From Bacteroidales bacterium (GTDB taxonomy: Bacteria; Bacteroidota; Bacteroidia; Bacteroidales; WCHB1-69), in the NCBI GenBank assembly GCA_017551725.1, contig JAFZKY010000048.1, positions 1 to 40,864 on the forward strand: a stretch of DNA of 40,864 nt, given 5' to 3'. Below, in pieces: positions 1-8,400 of the stretch; within the stretch, counting starts at the first letter, position 1, and each line of letters begins with the position of its first letter. The position numbers and the translations under genes are program-made. The notes below the pieces were generated by a model. It did not search any database. It was not told where the DNA came from and saw only the letters and a program-made list of their open reading frames with translations.

Positions 1-219
1 GCCTTCTGAGGTAGCTGAGGTTTGGCTAGAAGACGGATAAGTAGCGTTATATGCTCTCGCCCAGCCGTTGGCTTGGTTGCAAGTTGCCGGATCCACCATA
101 AAAGTAGTAGGCGAGCCCTGCATGACACCATTCACCACAGGAGGCTGTTGGGCAGAGGCGATAGTCGTCAGCAGGCACAATGTAATTACGATTACAGAGG
201 ATATTATTCTTCTTTTCAT
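1..219 (-). CDS. Secreted protein of unknown function, N-terminal part only
   Basis: The first 73 codons of a minus-strand gene lie inside the window; the rest runs off the left edge. The start is the ATG at 219. A second upstream ATG, overlapping by a few bases, is out of frame and stops at once. The protein opens with a classic signal peptide: KRR at residues 2-4, a hydrophobic core at about 5-20, and ASA followed by Gln at 21-24 as the likely cleavage site. The visible mature part is polar, rich in Ser, Thr, Ala and Asn, with one Cys, and matches no family I recognise. It is therefore exported. Given the two T9SS-type surface proteins elsewhere in the window it could be another surface protein, but that is inference. 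No clear TAnnTTTG box is visible upstream. Confidence 0.75.
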   Translation of the reverse strand, partial: MKRRIISSVIVITLCLLTTIASAQQPPVVNGVMQGSPTTFMVDPATCNQANGWARAYNATYPSSSQTSATSEG

Positions 220-251
220 ACCATAATAATTTAATAACAATTCATCCATCG

Positions 252-272
252 ACGGCCCTCTAAAATGGCCGT
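252..272. repeat. Small inverted repeat upstream of the secreted protein
   Basis: ACGGCC (252-257) and GGCCGT (267-272) can form a 6-bp stem around a 9-nt loop. It lies in the 134-bp gap between the RNase HI stop and the start of the 219 gene, about 33 bp before that start on the minus strand. No T-run follows on either strand, so it is not a convincing terminator. It could be an operator or a leader hairpin. Nothing else is visible in this gap. Confidence 0.3.
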
Positions 273-353
273 ACATTATGCTAAACGAATTTAGAAGAAT
301 TTTGTTGCAGCAATTATTGGATTTTTTGTGGTCATAACACATCATGCGGCGGT

Positions 354-992
354 CTATTTCCGTCCGAAGTCGGCGGGGATCTCGCCCCACAACGGGGTAT
401 TCCACTTATAGATAGGATTGGTGTAGGCGTTGTTTTTCAGCCAGTTCTCCGCCCGCACGAGGAGGTCGAAAAGGACGGCGTTTTCTGCTGTGGGGAGGAT
501 GATGGACTTGTGCTTTTTCTGGCGCACCCAGGCGAGGGCCGTGATACTGTCGGTGTAGATGGGGATGTCGAGATGGCGCTGCTTGCAGAAGGCTATGCCA
601 TGGACCAGGGCCAGGAACTCGCCGATGTTGTTGGAGGCGTTCGGAAAGGGGCCTTGATGGAACCACACCTCGCGGGTGGCCGTATATACCCCACGGTACT
701 CCATCTGCCGCGTGGCCGTATTCCAGGCGGCATCCACCGAGAGGCTGTTCAGAATCGGCTTGGGATCGCCGTCACGGAGCACCACCGGCGCTTTCGCCGA
801 CTTGGCAGGATGAGCCTGATAATAGGCCTCATAGCCCATGTTCAGCGCCTCAAGGGCCTCCTGTTCCGCCTCGAAAGACTTGTATTTCGCCCCCTCATAA
901 TGATCCACCTGCGCCTTGCACTCCGCCCATGTGCCATACACGCCGGGTTGCACACCCGCCCAAACCACATAGTATTTTTTCTTTGCCGCCAT
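354..992 (-). CDS. rnhA: Ribonuclease HI with N-terminal viroplasmin domain
   Basis: This 212-residue protein cuts the RNA strand of RNA:DNA hybrids. Residues 4-50 are the viroplasmin (caulimovirus) domain that binds hybrids, with the typical run YYVVWAG at 7-13 and a GVY-TW motif. Residues about 83-212 are the RNase H fold. All four acidic catalytic positions are visible: D87 in SVDAAW, E125 in NNIGE, D148 in YTDS, and D208 in the C-terminal GEIPADFGRK. The frame is open upstream to 1055, but that extension crosses promoter sequence and is not family-like. The ATG at 992, giving MAAKKKYYVV, is therefore preferred. The gene is divergent from gldH. A -7 box on its strand lies at 1051-1044. Confidence 0.93.
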   Translation of the reverse strand: MAAKKKYYVVWAGVQPGVYGTWAECKAQVDHYEGAKYKSFEAEQEALEALNMGYEAYYQAHPAKSAKAPVVLRDGDPKPILNSLSVDAAWNTATRQMEYRGVYTATREVWFHQGPFPNASNNIGEFLALVHGIAFCKQRHLDIPIYTDSITALAWVRQKKHKSIILPTAENAVLFDLLVRAENWLKNNAYTNPIYKWNTPLWGEIPADFGRK

Positions 993-1015
993 ATCTTTAA
1001 AATATCGTATTTTTG
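982..1015 (+). promoter_or_regulatory. Bacteroidota-type promoter for the gldH operon
   Basis: TTTG at 982-985 and TATTTTTG at 1008-1015 are separated by 22 nt, matching the Bacteroidota primary sigma consensus (TTTG, about 19-23 nt, TAnnTTTG). Transcription would begin near 1022, leaving a leader of about 55 nt before the ATG at 1077. The -33 element lies inside the first codons of the divergent RNase HI gene. Confidence 0.65.
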
Positions 1016-1043
1016 CAGCCGGAAAAATCCCAGCATCCGTTTG

Positions 1044-1051
1044 CAAAAATA
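1044..1051 (-). promoter_or_regulatory. Bacteroidota -7 box for the RNase HI gene
   Basis: Read on the minus strand, 1051-1044 is TATTTTTG, a perfect TAnnTTTG, 52 bp before the ATG at 992. I see no good TTTG at the expected -33 distance, so the promoter is weaker than the one facing it. It sits inside the leader of the divergent gldH transcript. Confidence 0.45.
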
Positions 1052-1076
1052 TCATTAATTACCGATATTATTAATT

Positions 1077-1601
1077 ATGTCATACAAAATTTATCAACAT
1101 CGCATCTTTCTCTTCGTCCTGCTTCTCGCCACGGGCCTTCTGATGTCCTGCGGCCACCACTTCGGAAACAAACAGGCGTCCGACATTACGGTCACCCATA
1201 CGTTCCCGGACGGCAACTGGACCTTTGAGGAGCAGGTGCTCAACTTCAATTTCGACATCAGCGACACCTCCAACTACTACAGCATCAGTTTCCAGCTGAA
1301 CTACGACAGCACCATCAACGTGCTGACCGACCTGCCGCTGAACATCACGCTGATATATCCCGACGGTATGGAAACCTTCGTCACCAGCCAGTTCAATTTC
1401 GATCCGGCCATCAACAAAAGCATCATGCCTACCGGCAAGGCAGGCGTATGCAATATGCCATTGGTGGCTTTCCCGAAAAAGAAACTGAACCAGAAAGGCA
1501 CTTATACGGTCACCCTTTACCGCAAGGCAAAAAAATACGACAACTACGGATTCAACAGCTTGACACTCAATGTTAAAAATTTAGGAAAAAAGGACAAATA
1601 A
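1077..1601 (+). CDS. gldH: GldH-family gliding motility / T9SS-associated lipoprotein
   Basis: This 174-residue outer-membrane-type lipoprotein has a signal sequence ending in LLMSC, making Cys25 the lipidated residue. The mature part is all-beta in character. It follows the GldH pattern: an early aromatic segment with NW near residue 50, then NFDISDTSNYYSISFQ at about 61-76, a hydrophobic strand with PDG in the middle, and a late KGTYTVTLYRKAKK strand. In Flavobacterium, GldH is needed for gliding and type IX secretion; in non-gliding Bacteroidales, homologues persist next to housekeeping genes. Two T9SS cargo proteins in this window are consistent with a working secretion system. It is first in an operon with ruvX, def and a TPR lipoprotein. 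The family call rests on pattern, so it is less certain than its neighbours. Confidence 0.7.
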   Translation: MSYKIYQHRIFLFVLLLATGLLMSCGHHFGNKQASDITVTHTFPDGNWTFEEQVLNFNFDISDTSNYYSISFQLNYDSTINVLTDLPLNITLIYPDGMETFVTSQFNFDPAINKSIMPTGKAGVCNMPLVAFPKKKLNQKGTYTVTLYRKAKKYDNYGFNSLTLNVKNLGKKDK

Positions 1602-1611
1602 ACTATCCACG

Positions 1612-2064
1612 ATGGGCAGGATATTGGCAATCGACTACGGACAAAAGCGGGTAGGCTTCGCGGTGACGGACGAGCTGCAGATCTGCGCGAACGGGCTTGA
1701 CACCATCCCCGTGGCGCAAGCCTTCGACTATCTCAAGCAGTATCTGCAACGGGAGAAAGTGGATGTCATCGTCATCGGCGAGCCCCGCAAGATGGACAAC
1801 ACGCCGTCGGAATCCAGTCGGTTTATCGAGCCGTTTGTCAACCGGCTACGCAAAGAACTCCCCAACATCTCGCCTGACACCACCCTCGCTCGCATGGACG
1901 AGCGTTTCACCTCTCGCATGGCCTTCCAGACCATGATTGACATCGGGCTGAAAAAGAAAGACAGGCAAAACAAAGCCCTGGTGGACAAGATGAGCGCCAC
2001 CATCATCCTCCAGTCGTATATGGAACAACAAGAAATTATCAATCAACGAAATACTGAACTATGA
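1612..2064 (+). CDS. ruvX: RuvX/YqgF-family pre-16S rRNA nuclease (putative Holliday junction resolvase)
   Basis: This 150-residue protein has the RNase H-like YqgF fold. The family trims the 5' end of 16S rRNA and was earlier proposed as a Holliday junction resolvase. Motifs in order: ILAIDYGQKRVG at 4-15 with catalytic D8, VIVIGEP at 53-58 with E57, the DERFTS motif at 96-101, and LVDKMSATIILQSY near 123-136 with D125. Length is usual for the family. It lies 10 bp after gldH, and its stop overlaps the start of def in an ATGA arrangement, so translation is probably coupled. Confidence 0.95.
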   Translation: MGRILAIDYGQKRVGFAVTDELQICANGLDTIPVAQAFDYLKQYLQREKVDVIVIGEPRKMDNTPSESSRFIEPFVNRLRKELPNISPDTTLARMDERFTSRMAFQTMIDIGLKKKDRQNKALVDKMSATIILQSYMEQQEIINQRNTEL

Positions 2065-2627
2065 TTCTACCGATTTATGTTTACGGCGAACCCGTGCTTC
2101 GCAAAAACGCCGAGGACATCGATGAAAAAGAGATTCTCGCGCCGGACTTCCAGCAGCTCATTGCCGACATGTTCGAGACCATGTACCATGCCAACGGCGT
2201 GGGCTTGGCCGGCCCGCAGGTGGGCAAGTCCATCAGCCTGTTCGTCATCGACACCGAGCCTTTCAAAGAGAGTTACCCCAAGGTGCAGATTTACAAGGGA
2301 GCCTTCATCAACCCCGTCATCACGGAAGAATGGGGCGAGGACTTCGTGTTCGCCGAGGGCTGCCTGAGCCTGCCGCAGATCAACGAGGACGTCACCCGTA
2401 AGTCGCAGATCCACATCGAATACTACGATGAGAAGGGGCAGTTCCGCGAGGAGGATTTCAGCGGACTGGTGGCCCGTGTCATCCAGCACGAGTACGACCA
2501 TCTGGATGGCAAGGTCTTTGTGGACCATCTTTCGCCCATCAAGAAAATGGTATTGAAACGACAACTAAACGAAATCGCCACGGGCAAAACCAAAGCAGCC
2601 TACAAGACCGTATGCAAACCCCGTTAA
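2061..2627 (+). CDS. def: Peptide deformylase
   Basis: This metal-dependent amidase removes the formyl group from the N-terminal Met of new proteins. All three family motifs are intact: GVGLAGPQVG at 46-55, EGCLSLP at 99-105 with metal ligand C101, and HEYDHLDG at 143-150 with ligands H143 and H147 and catalytic E144. The length, 188 residues, is normal. It starts in an ATGA overlap with ruvX, and its 3' end overlaps the next gene by 16 bp, so the four genes from gldH form one tight operon. Confidence 0.97.
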   Translation: MILPIYVYGEPVLRKNAEDIDEKEILAPDFQQLIADMFETMYHANGVGLAGPQVGKSISLFVIDTEPFKESYPKVQIYKGAFINPVITEEWGEDFVFAEGCLSLPQINEDVTRKSQIHIEYYDEKGQFREEDFSGLVARVIQHEYDHLDGKVFVDHLSPIKKMVLKRQLNEIATGKTKAAYKTVCKPR

Positions 2628-3199
2628 GACACACAACCGTCTCCGTTCTGATAGTGGCGGCCATCCTTTTGGTGGCCGCGTGCCACTCGCGTAATGGCGG
2701 GAGCAAGCGCACCGCTTTCAACAAAAAGCAAACAGAACTGCTTGATTTATATCACATTGCCGATTCTATCTACTACAAGGAGGGCCGCATCGACACCGCC
2801 GCCTTCGCGCAGTTTATCCGCAGTGCCGTCCCCTATGCCGAAGCGCACCCCAACGACACCATCGCGCCGGAAATGCTCTACCGCGCCGGCATCGGCAGTA
2901 TGATTCTGGCCAAAGCCGCCAGCAGCCCGGAGGAGACCGCCCAATGGGCCAAGGAAGCCATCCGCATCTTCCACACGTTCCAAGACACCTACCCCGACCA
3001 TGAGCAGACCCGGATGTGCTACTACCAGCGGGGGATTGTGTATGACGACATTCTGGAAGACCATCGCAGTGCCGAAGAGGAATTCCGCGATTTCATACAC
3101 CTCTACCCCGACGATCCGATAGCGCCGCAACTGGAGCAATATCTCAAAATCATGGGCAAATCGGAAGCGGAGATCGAAGCAGCCCTGAATATCCGCTAA
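2612..3199 (+). CDS. TPR-type lipoprotein of unknown role
   Basis: This 195-residue protein has a lipoprotein signal ending in LVAAC, so Cys24 is the lipidation site. From about residue 70 it is helical with tetratricopeptide-like pairs: an APEMLYRAG segment near 88, then CYYQRGIVYDD, then AEEEFRDFIHLYPDDPIAPQ, the form typical of tol-pal/BamD-like TPR units. TPR lipoproteins usually act as scaffolds for envelope complexes. Here the partner is unknown. The start inside the end of def (16-bp overlap) is the only one that gives a complete signal peptide. Its stop overlaps the stop of the convergent rnhB by 4 bp. Confidence 0.75.
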   Translation: MQTPLRHTTVSVLIVAAILLVAACHSRNGGSKRTAFNKKQTELLDLYHIADSIYYKEGRIDTAAFAQFIRSAVPYAEAHPNDTIAPEMLYRAGIGSMILAKAASSPEETAQWAKEAIRIFHTFQDTYPDHEQTRMCYYQRGIVYDDILEDHRSAEEEFRDFIHLYPDDPIAPQLEQYLKIMGKSEAEIEAALNIR

Positions 3200-3798
3200 A
3201 ACTCCAGCGACAACTGATTCTTTAGATGAAAACTCTTTCTATGATAGGGTGTTAAACCAAACTTCCGCACTGCCTCTATGTGTTTGGGCGACGGGTAGCC
3301 TTTGTTGTTTTTCCAATCGTAAGCCGGGTATTCCGCATCGAGGCGGCACATCAGCTCGTCGCGGTACGTCTTGGCCAAGATGGAGGCAGCGGCTATCGAC
3401 AAGAACGTGGCATCGCCCTTCACCACGCAATGGTACGGGATATGCCAGCGGTCAGTGAAGCGGTTGCCGTCGATGAGCAGCAGGTCGGGCTTCACCGACA
3501 GGCGGCCCACCGCGTCGTTCATGCACTGCACCGAAGCATTGAGGATGTTGATGCGGTCAATATCCTTTTCCGACACCTCCGCCACGAAATAGGCCACGGC
3601 ATCCTGCTCAATCTGGCGACGCAACGCATCTCTTTTCTTCTCCGTAAGCTGCTTTGAATCATTGATTTCCGAATTCACATAATCATACGGGAGAATCACG
3701 GCCGCGGCGCACACGGGACCGGCCAGGCAGCCGCGCCCGACCTCATCGCAGCCACATTCCAGCAGCGGCACATCCGAAAAATGCGATTTCAAAGGCAT
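3196..3798 (-). CDS. rnhB: Ribonuclease HII
   Basis: This 200-residue enzyme cuts RNA:DNA hybrids and starts removal of single ribonucleotides misinserted in DNA. The acidic active site is complete: D18 and E19 in CDEVGRGCLAGPV, D110 in LLIDGN, and D129 in KGDATFLSIAAASILAKTYRD. The last gene of a three-gene minus-strand operon, it begins 10 bp inside the end of the membrane-protein gene and ends in a 4-bp overlap with the convergent TPR lipoprotein. There is no room for a terminator between the two operons. Confidence 0.97.
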   Translation of the reverse strand: MPLKSHFSDVPLLECGCDEVGRGCLAGPVCAAAVILPYDYVNSEINDSKQLTEKKRDALRRQIEQDAVAYFVAEVSEKDIDRINILNASVQCMNDAVGRLSVKPDLLLIDGNRFTDRWHIPYHCVVKGDATFLSIAAASILAKTYRDELMCRLDAEYPAYDWKNNKGYPSPKHIEAVRKFGLTPYHRKSFHLKNQLSLEF

Positions 3799-4751
3799 AG
3801 CAACACGATTACAGCGGCCATCAAAATATCGTTCAGCAGCCAGCGGTTTTTCAACAGGCTCATCAGGCTGTACAAGAGCGTGAGCGGCAGCACCAGGTAA
3901 ATCAGCGCCGGGCGGAAAACATACTGGGAGAACAGCAGCGCCACCAGCATCACCACAAACAGGAAAATGATAGTGAGGAAACGCTTCCGCAGCACAATGA
4001 GCTTGGTGTCGAAATAGCGGGTGAGCACCGCCACCATATAGAAGAAACCCAACAGAATGACCAGTGCCAGCACATAGTCGAGGACCTTCAGGGAGCCGAC
4101 GTGCCGGATAATCTCAAAGTAGGCCACATGCTTGATTGAATGGACGATAGCCGGTGTGGTGCCTGTAAGGAATCCTACGGCGAACACGTATGCATAGACC
4201 AGCTCGAAGCCGCAAATCAGAATGACGATCTCCTTGAATTTGGTAAAACGGTTGGCCAACAGCGCCATGACGATGAAGAGCAGAATCCACACCGAATAAG
4301 GGTCTACCAGAGTGCAGAGGCCCACCATGATGCCGGAGGAAAAAACGCGGTTTTTCACTGGTTGTTCGCTGGCATCTCGGGTGTTGAGTAGCAGAATGGC
4401 CGCCAGTGTCGGCAACGTGAACCATACCGGGGAAAAGAGTTCCAGGAAACGCCCGCACAGGAGCAGTCCAAGCAGGAAGACCAGCGGCATCCAGGTTTTG
4501 TTCTCATAGAACTTGCTGATTTGGAAATAACGCTGGAGCAGCAGAAGCGACAGCAGCAGAAGCAGGGAGGCTATCACGCGCATGGCGAGCGGGCTGGCGG
4601 CCAGCCACGCATGGAGCGGCGCGTACAAGACACCTTGGCCGTCGGGCGGGCAAAGTGTCATCCGCGTGAAGACGACATATCCCGCGCCCATCAGCATCAA
4701 GGTGATGAGTATCCACTGCAAAACGATATGCTTGTTCAGAAACTGGAACAT
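3789..4751 (-). CDS. Polytopic inner-membrane protein, possibly DUF6427-like
   Basis: This 320-residue protein is almost entirely hydrophobic, with about nine to ten predicted membrane spans. Its loops are short and basic: RKR near the middle of the C-terminal half, and KNRW near the end. There are no recognised catalytic motifs. Its size, topology and Bacteroidota context resemble the DUF6427 family of uncharacterised membrane proteins, but I cannot confirm this without a profile search. It starts 3 bp after the stop of the adenylation-fragment gene and overlaps rnhB by 10 bp, so all three are probably co-transcribed. A role with the adenylation fragment, such as envelope lipid or cofactor handling, would be speculation. 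Confidence 0.7.
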   Translation of the reverse strand: MFQFLNKHIVLQWILITLMLMGAGYVVFTRMTLCPPDGQGVLYAPLHAWLAASPLAMRVIASLLLLLSLLLLQRYFQISKFYENKTWMPLVFLLGLLLCGRFLELFSPVWFTLPTLAAILLLNTRDASEQPVKNRVFSSGIMVGLCTLVDPYSVWILLFIVMALLANRFTKFKEIVILICGFELVYAYVFAVGFLTGTTPAIVHSIKHVAYFEIIRHVGSLKVLDYVLALVILLGFFYMVAVLTRYFDTKLIVLRKRFLTIIFLFVVMLVALLFSQYVFRPALIYLVLPLTLLYSLMSLLKNRWLLNDILMAAVIVLLCL

Positions 4752-4754
4752 ACC

Positions 4755-5312
4755 TTAAAATTTGGCGCCGCAAAAGTAAGAAAAAAGCTGCATAACTTCC
4801 GTTCCGAAAAACACCTCCAGTCCAGAAGTGCCCTCCAATAACTCGCGGAGGCGTACTTCCACGGTATGAAATTCCCCATTATCCGAAAACGCGCCGCGAC
4901 GAGCCACAATCTGGTCATCCTGCAAGCGTATCAAACCATTATCCATGCGGTCCAAGGCATCCTCCACCGTCATCCAATAGTAATATTCCATCCGTTGGGT
5001 GGTCAGGCAGTCGGCAAGGCCGGCATCCGACAGCACGCGGGAGCGTTGTTCCTCCGTCCAGGATTCCGCCACGGGGACCACCTGTTTGCCCGTGAAGACG
5101 GCAGCGAAGAGCGCGGCGGCGGTATAGACGGAACGTTCCGCAAGGAGTGCAAAACAGGGAGCCGGATCTGTATCCAACTCATTCATTATAGGAGCGATAT
5201 GTTGCGCAAACCGGGCATTGGAAATCAGGATATCGTCATACTTCAACGCGGTGGCATTGGGATGTATCCTTATTTCCTGCAGGAATCGGGGTAGGAATTG
5301 CGAAGCGTCCAT
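4755..5312 (-). CDS. Stand-alone N-terminal fragment of an AMP-binding (adenylation) domain
   Basis: This 185-residue protein starts at the ATG at 5312, just downstream of a -7 box. The frame is open further upstream but only through promoter sequence. Residues about 15-100 match the first subdomain of acyl- or aminoacyl-adenylating enzymes: NATALKYDD, ISNARFAQHI, and a segment with LLAERSVYTAAALFAAVFTGKQ followed by VPV and a QRSRVLSDAG helix. This is the counterpart of the NRPS/DltA segment that precedes the ATP-binding loop. The TSGSTG-type P-loop, the core Tyr/Asp region and the C-terminal lid are all missing, and downstream DNA encodes a membrane protein instead. It cannot be a complete ligase. 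It is either a decayed remnant or a repurposed binding module, and its place in a tight operon argues for a real product. Confidence 0.65.
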   Translation of the reverse strand: MDASQFLPRFLQEIRIHPNATALKYDDILISNARFAQHIAPIMNELDTDPAPCFALLAERSVYTAAALFAAVFTGKQVVPVAESWTEEQRSRVLSDAGLADCLTTQRMEYYYWMTVEDALDRMDNGLIRLQDDQIVARRGAFSDNGEFHTVEVRLRELLEGTSGLEVFFGTEVMQLFSYFCGAKF

Positions 5313-5331
5313 GTTGATAAGTTTTACGATG

Positions 5332-5339
5332 CAAAGATA
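5332..5339 (-). promoter_or_regulatory. Bacteroidota -7 box for the adenylation-fragment operon
   Basis: On the minus strand 5339-5332 reads TATCTTTG, a perfect TAnnTTTG, about 20 bp before the ATG at 5312. A TTTC at 5365-5362, 22 nt upstream, could serve as a weak -33 element. This supports the short start at 5312. Confidence 0.6.
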
Positions 5340-5370
5340 ATAAAAACGTCTGTAATCCGCGAAATAAATG

Positions 5371-5378
5371 TACTTTTG
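5371..5378 (+). promoter_or_regulatory. Bacteroidota -7 box for the giant surface protein
   Basis: TACTTTTG at 5371-5378 matches TAnnTTTG. TCTG at 5349-5352 lies 18 nt upstream as a one-mismatch -33 element. Transcription would begin near 5385, giving a purine-rich leader of about 40 nt before the ATG at 5427. It is back to back with the promoter of the divergent operon. Confidence 0.55.
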
Positions 5379-5426
5379 CAGCCTTTTTTCAAACTTTATA
5401 TTAAAGATAAAAAATAAGATAAAGAT

Positions 5427-8400
5427 ATGAGACAAAAAGTACTTTTCCGATTCTTGTTCGCGTGCCTGCTGATGATTGCCAGCGCGCCGTTCTTTACGCT
5501 TTCAGCCCAGACCGACACCATCCCGACGCAAACCGTGCGGGACACGATCTGCGACAACGAGCTGACCACATACACCTTTTTGGGGCAGACATTCACCCAA
5601 GGCGGGATTTACGATTTTCCCGTCATGGCGCAAGACAGCACCGACAGTGTGATTATCCATCTTGACTTATGGGTTTGGGCAACCCGACTCGACACCATCC
5701 TGTTGTCGGGCTGCACCAGCGAGTTCCCCATCCAGTATGCTGGAACGGTCACCTTCCATGGCGAAACAGAGACCACGCTGAGCTTCTCCGCCGACACCAA
5801 CGGATGCCCGATATACACCCATTTCCAAGTCACGGCCTACCCCACCTACAACGACACGGTACCTGTACACATCTGTGAAAACGAGCTGCCTTATATTTTC
5901 GGGGAAGACACCTTGACCACCCCTGGCATCTACACACATTCGGGCAGCACCGAGTTCGGCTGCGACAGCATCTATACCATCGATCTGTCCATCCATCCCG
6001 TCTATGATGTGGCCGACACCCTCACCGACACCATCTGCTCCTTCTATCTCCCCTACCCGTACGGCGACAGTCTTTTCTATGAAACCGGCGTTTACGATTT
6101 CGACCTGCACAGCGCCTACGGCTGCGACAGTGCGCACATCCATCTCGATCTGACCGTGTTGGAAACGCACACCGACACATTGGAATATTTTGTCTGCAAC
6201 AACAATTTCCCCTTCGAGCTCGACAGCGTCAACCATTACGACGAGGCGGGCACGTATTACATCAAACATGAGGATACGCTGCAGTGCCACGACATCACCG
6301 TGATTATCCTAAACAGTCTGCCCTCCCACGACGACACCGTGACAGTAGATCTCTGCGATGTGGAGCTGCCATACGCCTTCGCCGACTCGCTCTTCACGGA
6401 GACGACCGTTTACACGCACTTCGACACCACGCTGCTGGGCTGCGACAGCAACACCACGCTGGTCTTGAACGTGCATAAGACCTACACGGAAGTAGATACA
6501 GTGGAAATCCAGACCTGCCGTGCCGACCTTCCCACGCTGGTCCGGGACACCTTGCTCTCTGAAGAGGGCGTTTACACGTTCCACGCCGAATCTGAATTCG
6601 GCTGCGACAGCATAACGGACATCATCCGCTTCACCATCCTGGAGCATCCTGCTGACACATTGGAGCTTATCCTCTGCAGCAACCAATTCCCCTACGAATA
6701 CAAGGACACCCTCATCGACAGCGCCGGCACCTACCTGCTGCGCATCCCTGCCGACAGTCTCGGTTGCGACACATTCCGCCTGCTCACCCTCCACGAGGTG
6801 CCCATCTACCATGACACCCTCCTGGCTGTGACCTGCGCCAACGAGCCGTACATCATCGGGGATTCCGTGTTCACCGTCCCCGGCACGTATGATGTGCCCA
6901 TGTACAGCGAATACGGCTGCGACAGCCTCATCACGGTCGTTTTGGAGCACAATCCCGTCTATCATTCCGAGACCTTCGAGGTGGCCATCTGCGTGACAGA
7001 CCTGCCTTACGTTTACGGCGATTCCTCGTTTTACACAGAAGGATACCACGAAATCCCATATCAGACCATCCACGGTTGCGACAGCATCATCGCCATCAAC
7101 CTGACCATCAACCCGATTATTTACAACTCCGACACCCTATATCACGAAATCTGCCGCAACGAGTTGCCGTTCACGGCATTCGGGCGTGCGCTCACCGCCG
7201 AAGGCACCTACACCTACGTCACATCCTCCCAGGTTACGGGGTGCGATTCCGTGTTCTACTATCATCTGACGGTACACGACAATCCGGTGGTCACCATTGA
7301 GGGCGACAGCCATCTGTGCGAAGGTTCAAGCACAATGCTCACCGTCACGCCGGCCATGACTGCTTACCTGTGGAACAATGGTTTCAGCAGCCAGCTCATG
7401 GAGATCCATCAGCCGGGCAACTATTCCGTCACCGTCACCGACCATAACGGCTGCCAGAGCAGTGCGCAGAAGACCGTGGCGGCAGCCAGTCTGCCCAACA
7501 TCCAGATCAGCGGCAACCAGGCCATCTGTTACGGCGACAGCGCCGTGCTGACCGTTTCGGGTGGCAGCAGCTACCGTTGGGAGAGCGGCAGTACCAACAA
7601 CCGCATCGTGGTTTATCCCACCGCCACCACCACCTACCGCGTGACGGGCACGGATGCCACCCCTTGTTCCAACGAGAGCCAGTTCACGGTGACAGTGCGG
7701 ACTCTGCCCACGCCTTCTATCAGCGGTAACAACGTCATCTGCCAAGACGAGAGCACTGTCTTCACGGCCAGCAACAGCCAGGCATACCGTTGGTCCACAG
7801 GCGCAACGGCCAGCCACATCACTGTGCAGCAGGCCGGTGTCTATGCCGTCACGGTGACGGACGCCTATGGTTGCAAAGGCAGCACGCAGCGCGAACTCAC
7901 GGTCAATGCCAAGCCGGAGGCCCGTATCTCGGGCGCCAGCCACTTCTGCAGCGGTGAGAGCAGCACCCTCAAGGCCGAACCGACAGCCGCCACCTATCTG
8001 TGGAGTTACAACGACTTGTCCGACCAGACCATCACCATCACGGAAGGAGGCGTGTATAAAGTAACCGTCACCAATGTGCATGGATGTTCCAACATCGCCA
8101 CCAAGACTATCACCATCGACACGCTGCCCCGCATTGTGATCACCGGCGACCAGATCATCTGCAAGGGTGAGAGTGCCGTGCTCACAGTGTCGGGTGCCGA
8201 CAATTATATCTGGGACAACGGCAGCAGCGACAACCAGATCACCGTCTATCCGACGGAGAACACCACCTACCGTGTCACGGGCACCAACAGCACCTCCTGT
8301 TCCAACAAGAACTCTTTCGCTGTTTCGGTGAAACCGCTGCCCACCCCGACCATCACCTCCAACAAGAGTGCCATCTGTCGCGGCGACAGCGCCGTGCTCA

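Noticed and set aside
22-234. A 70-codon plus-strand open frame at the left edge
   Set aside because: The minus strand there encodes a proper signal peptide from 219. The plus-strand translation is Arg/His-rich without features.
993-1055. An upstream extension of RNase HI to an ATG at 1055
   Set aside because: The added 21 residues cross the promoter region and precede the normal viroplasmin start. The ATG at 992 fits the family.
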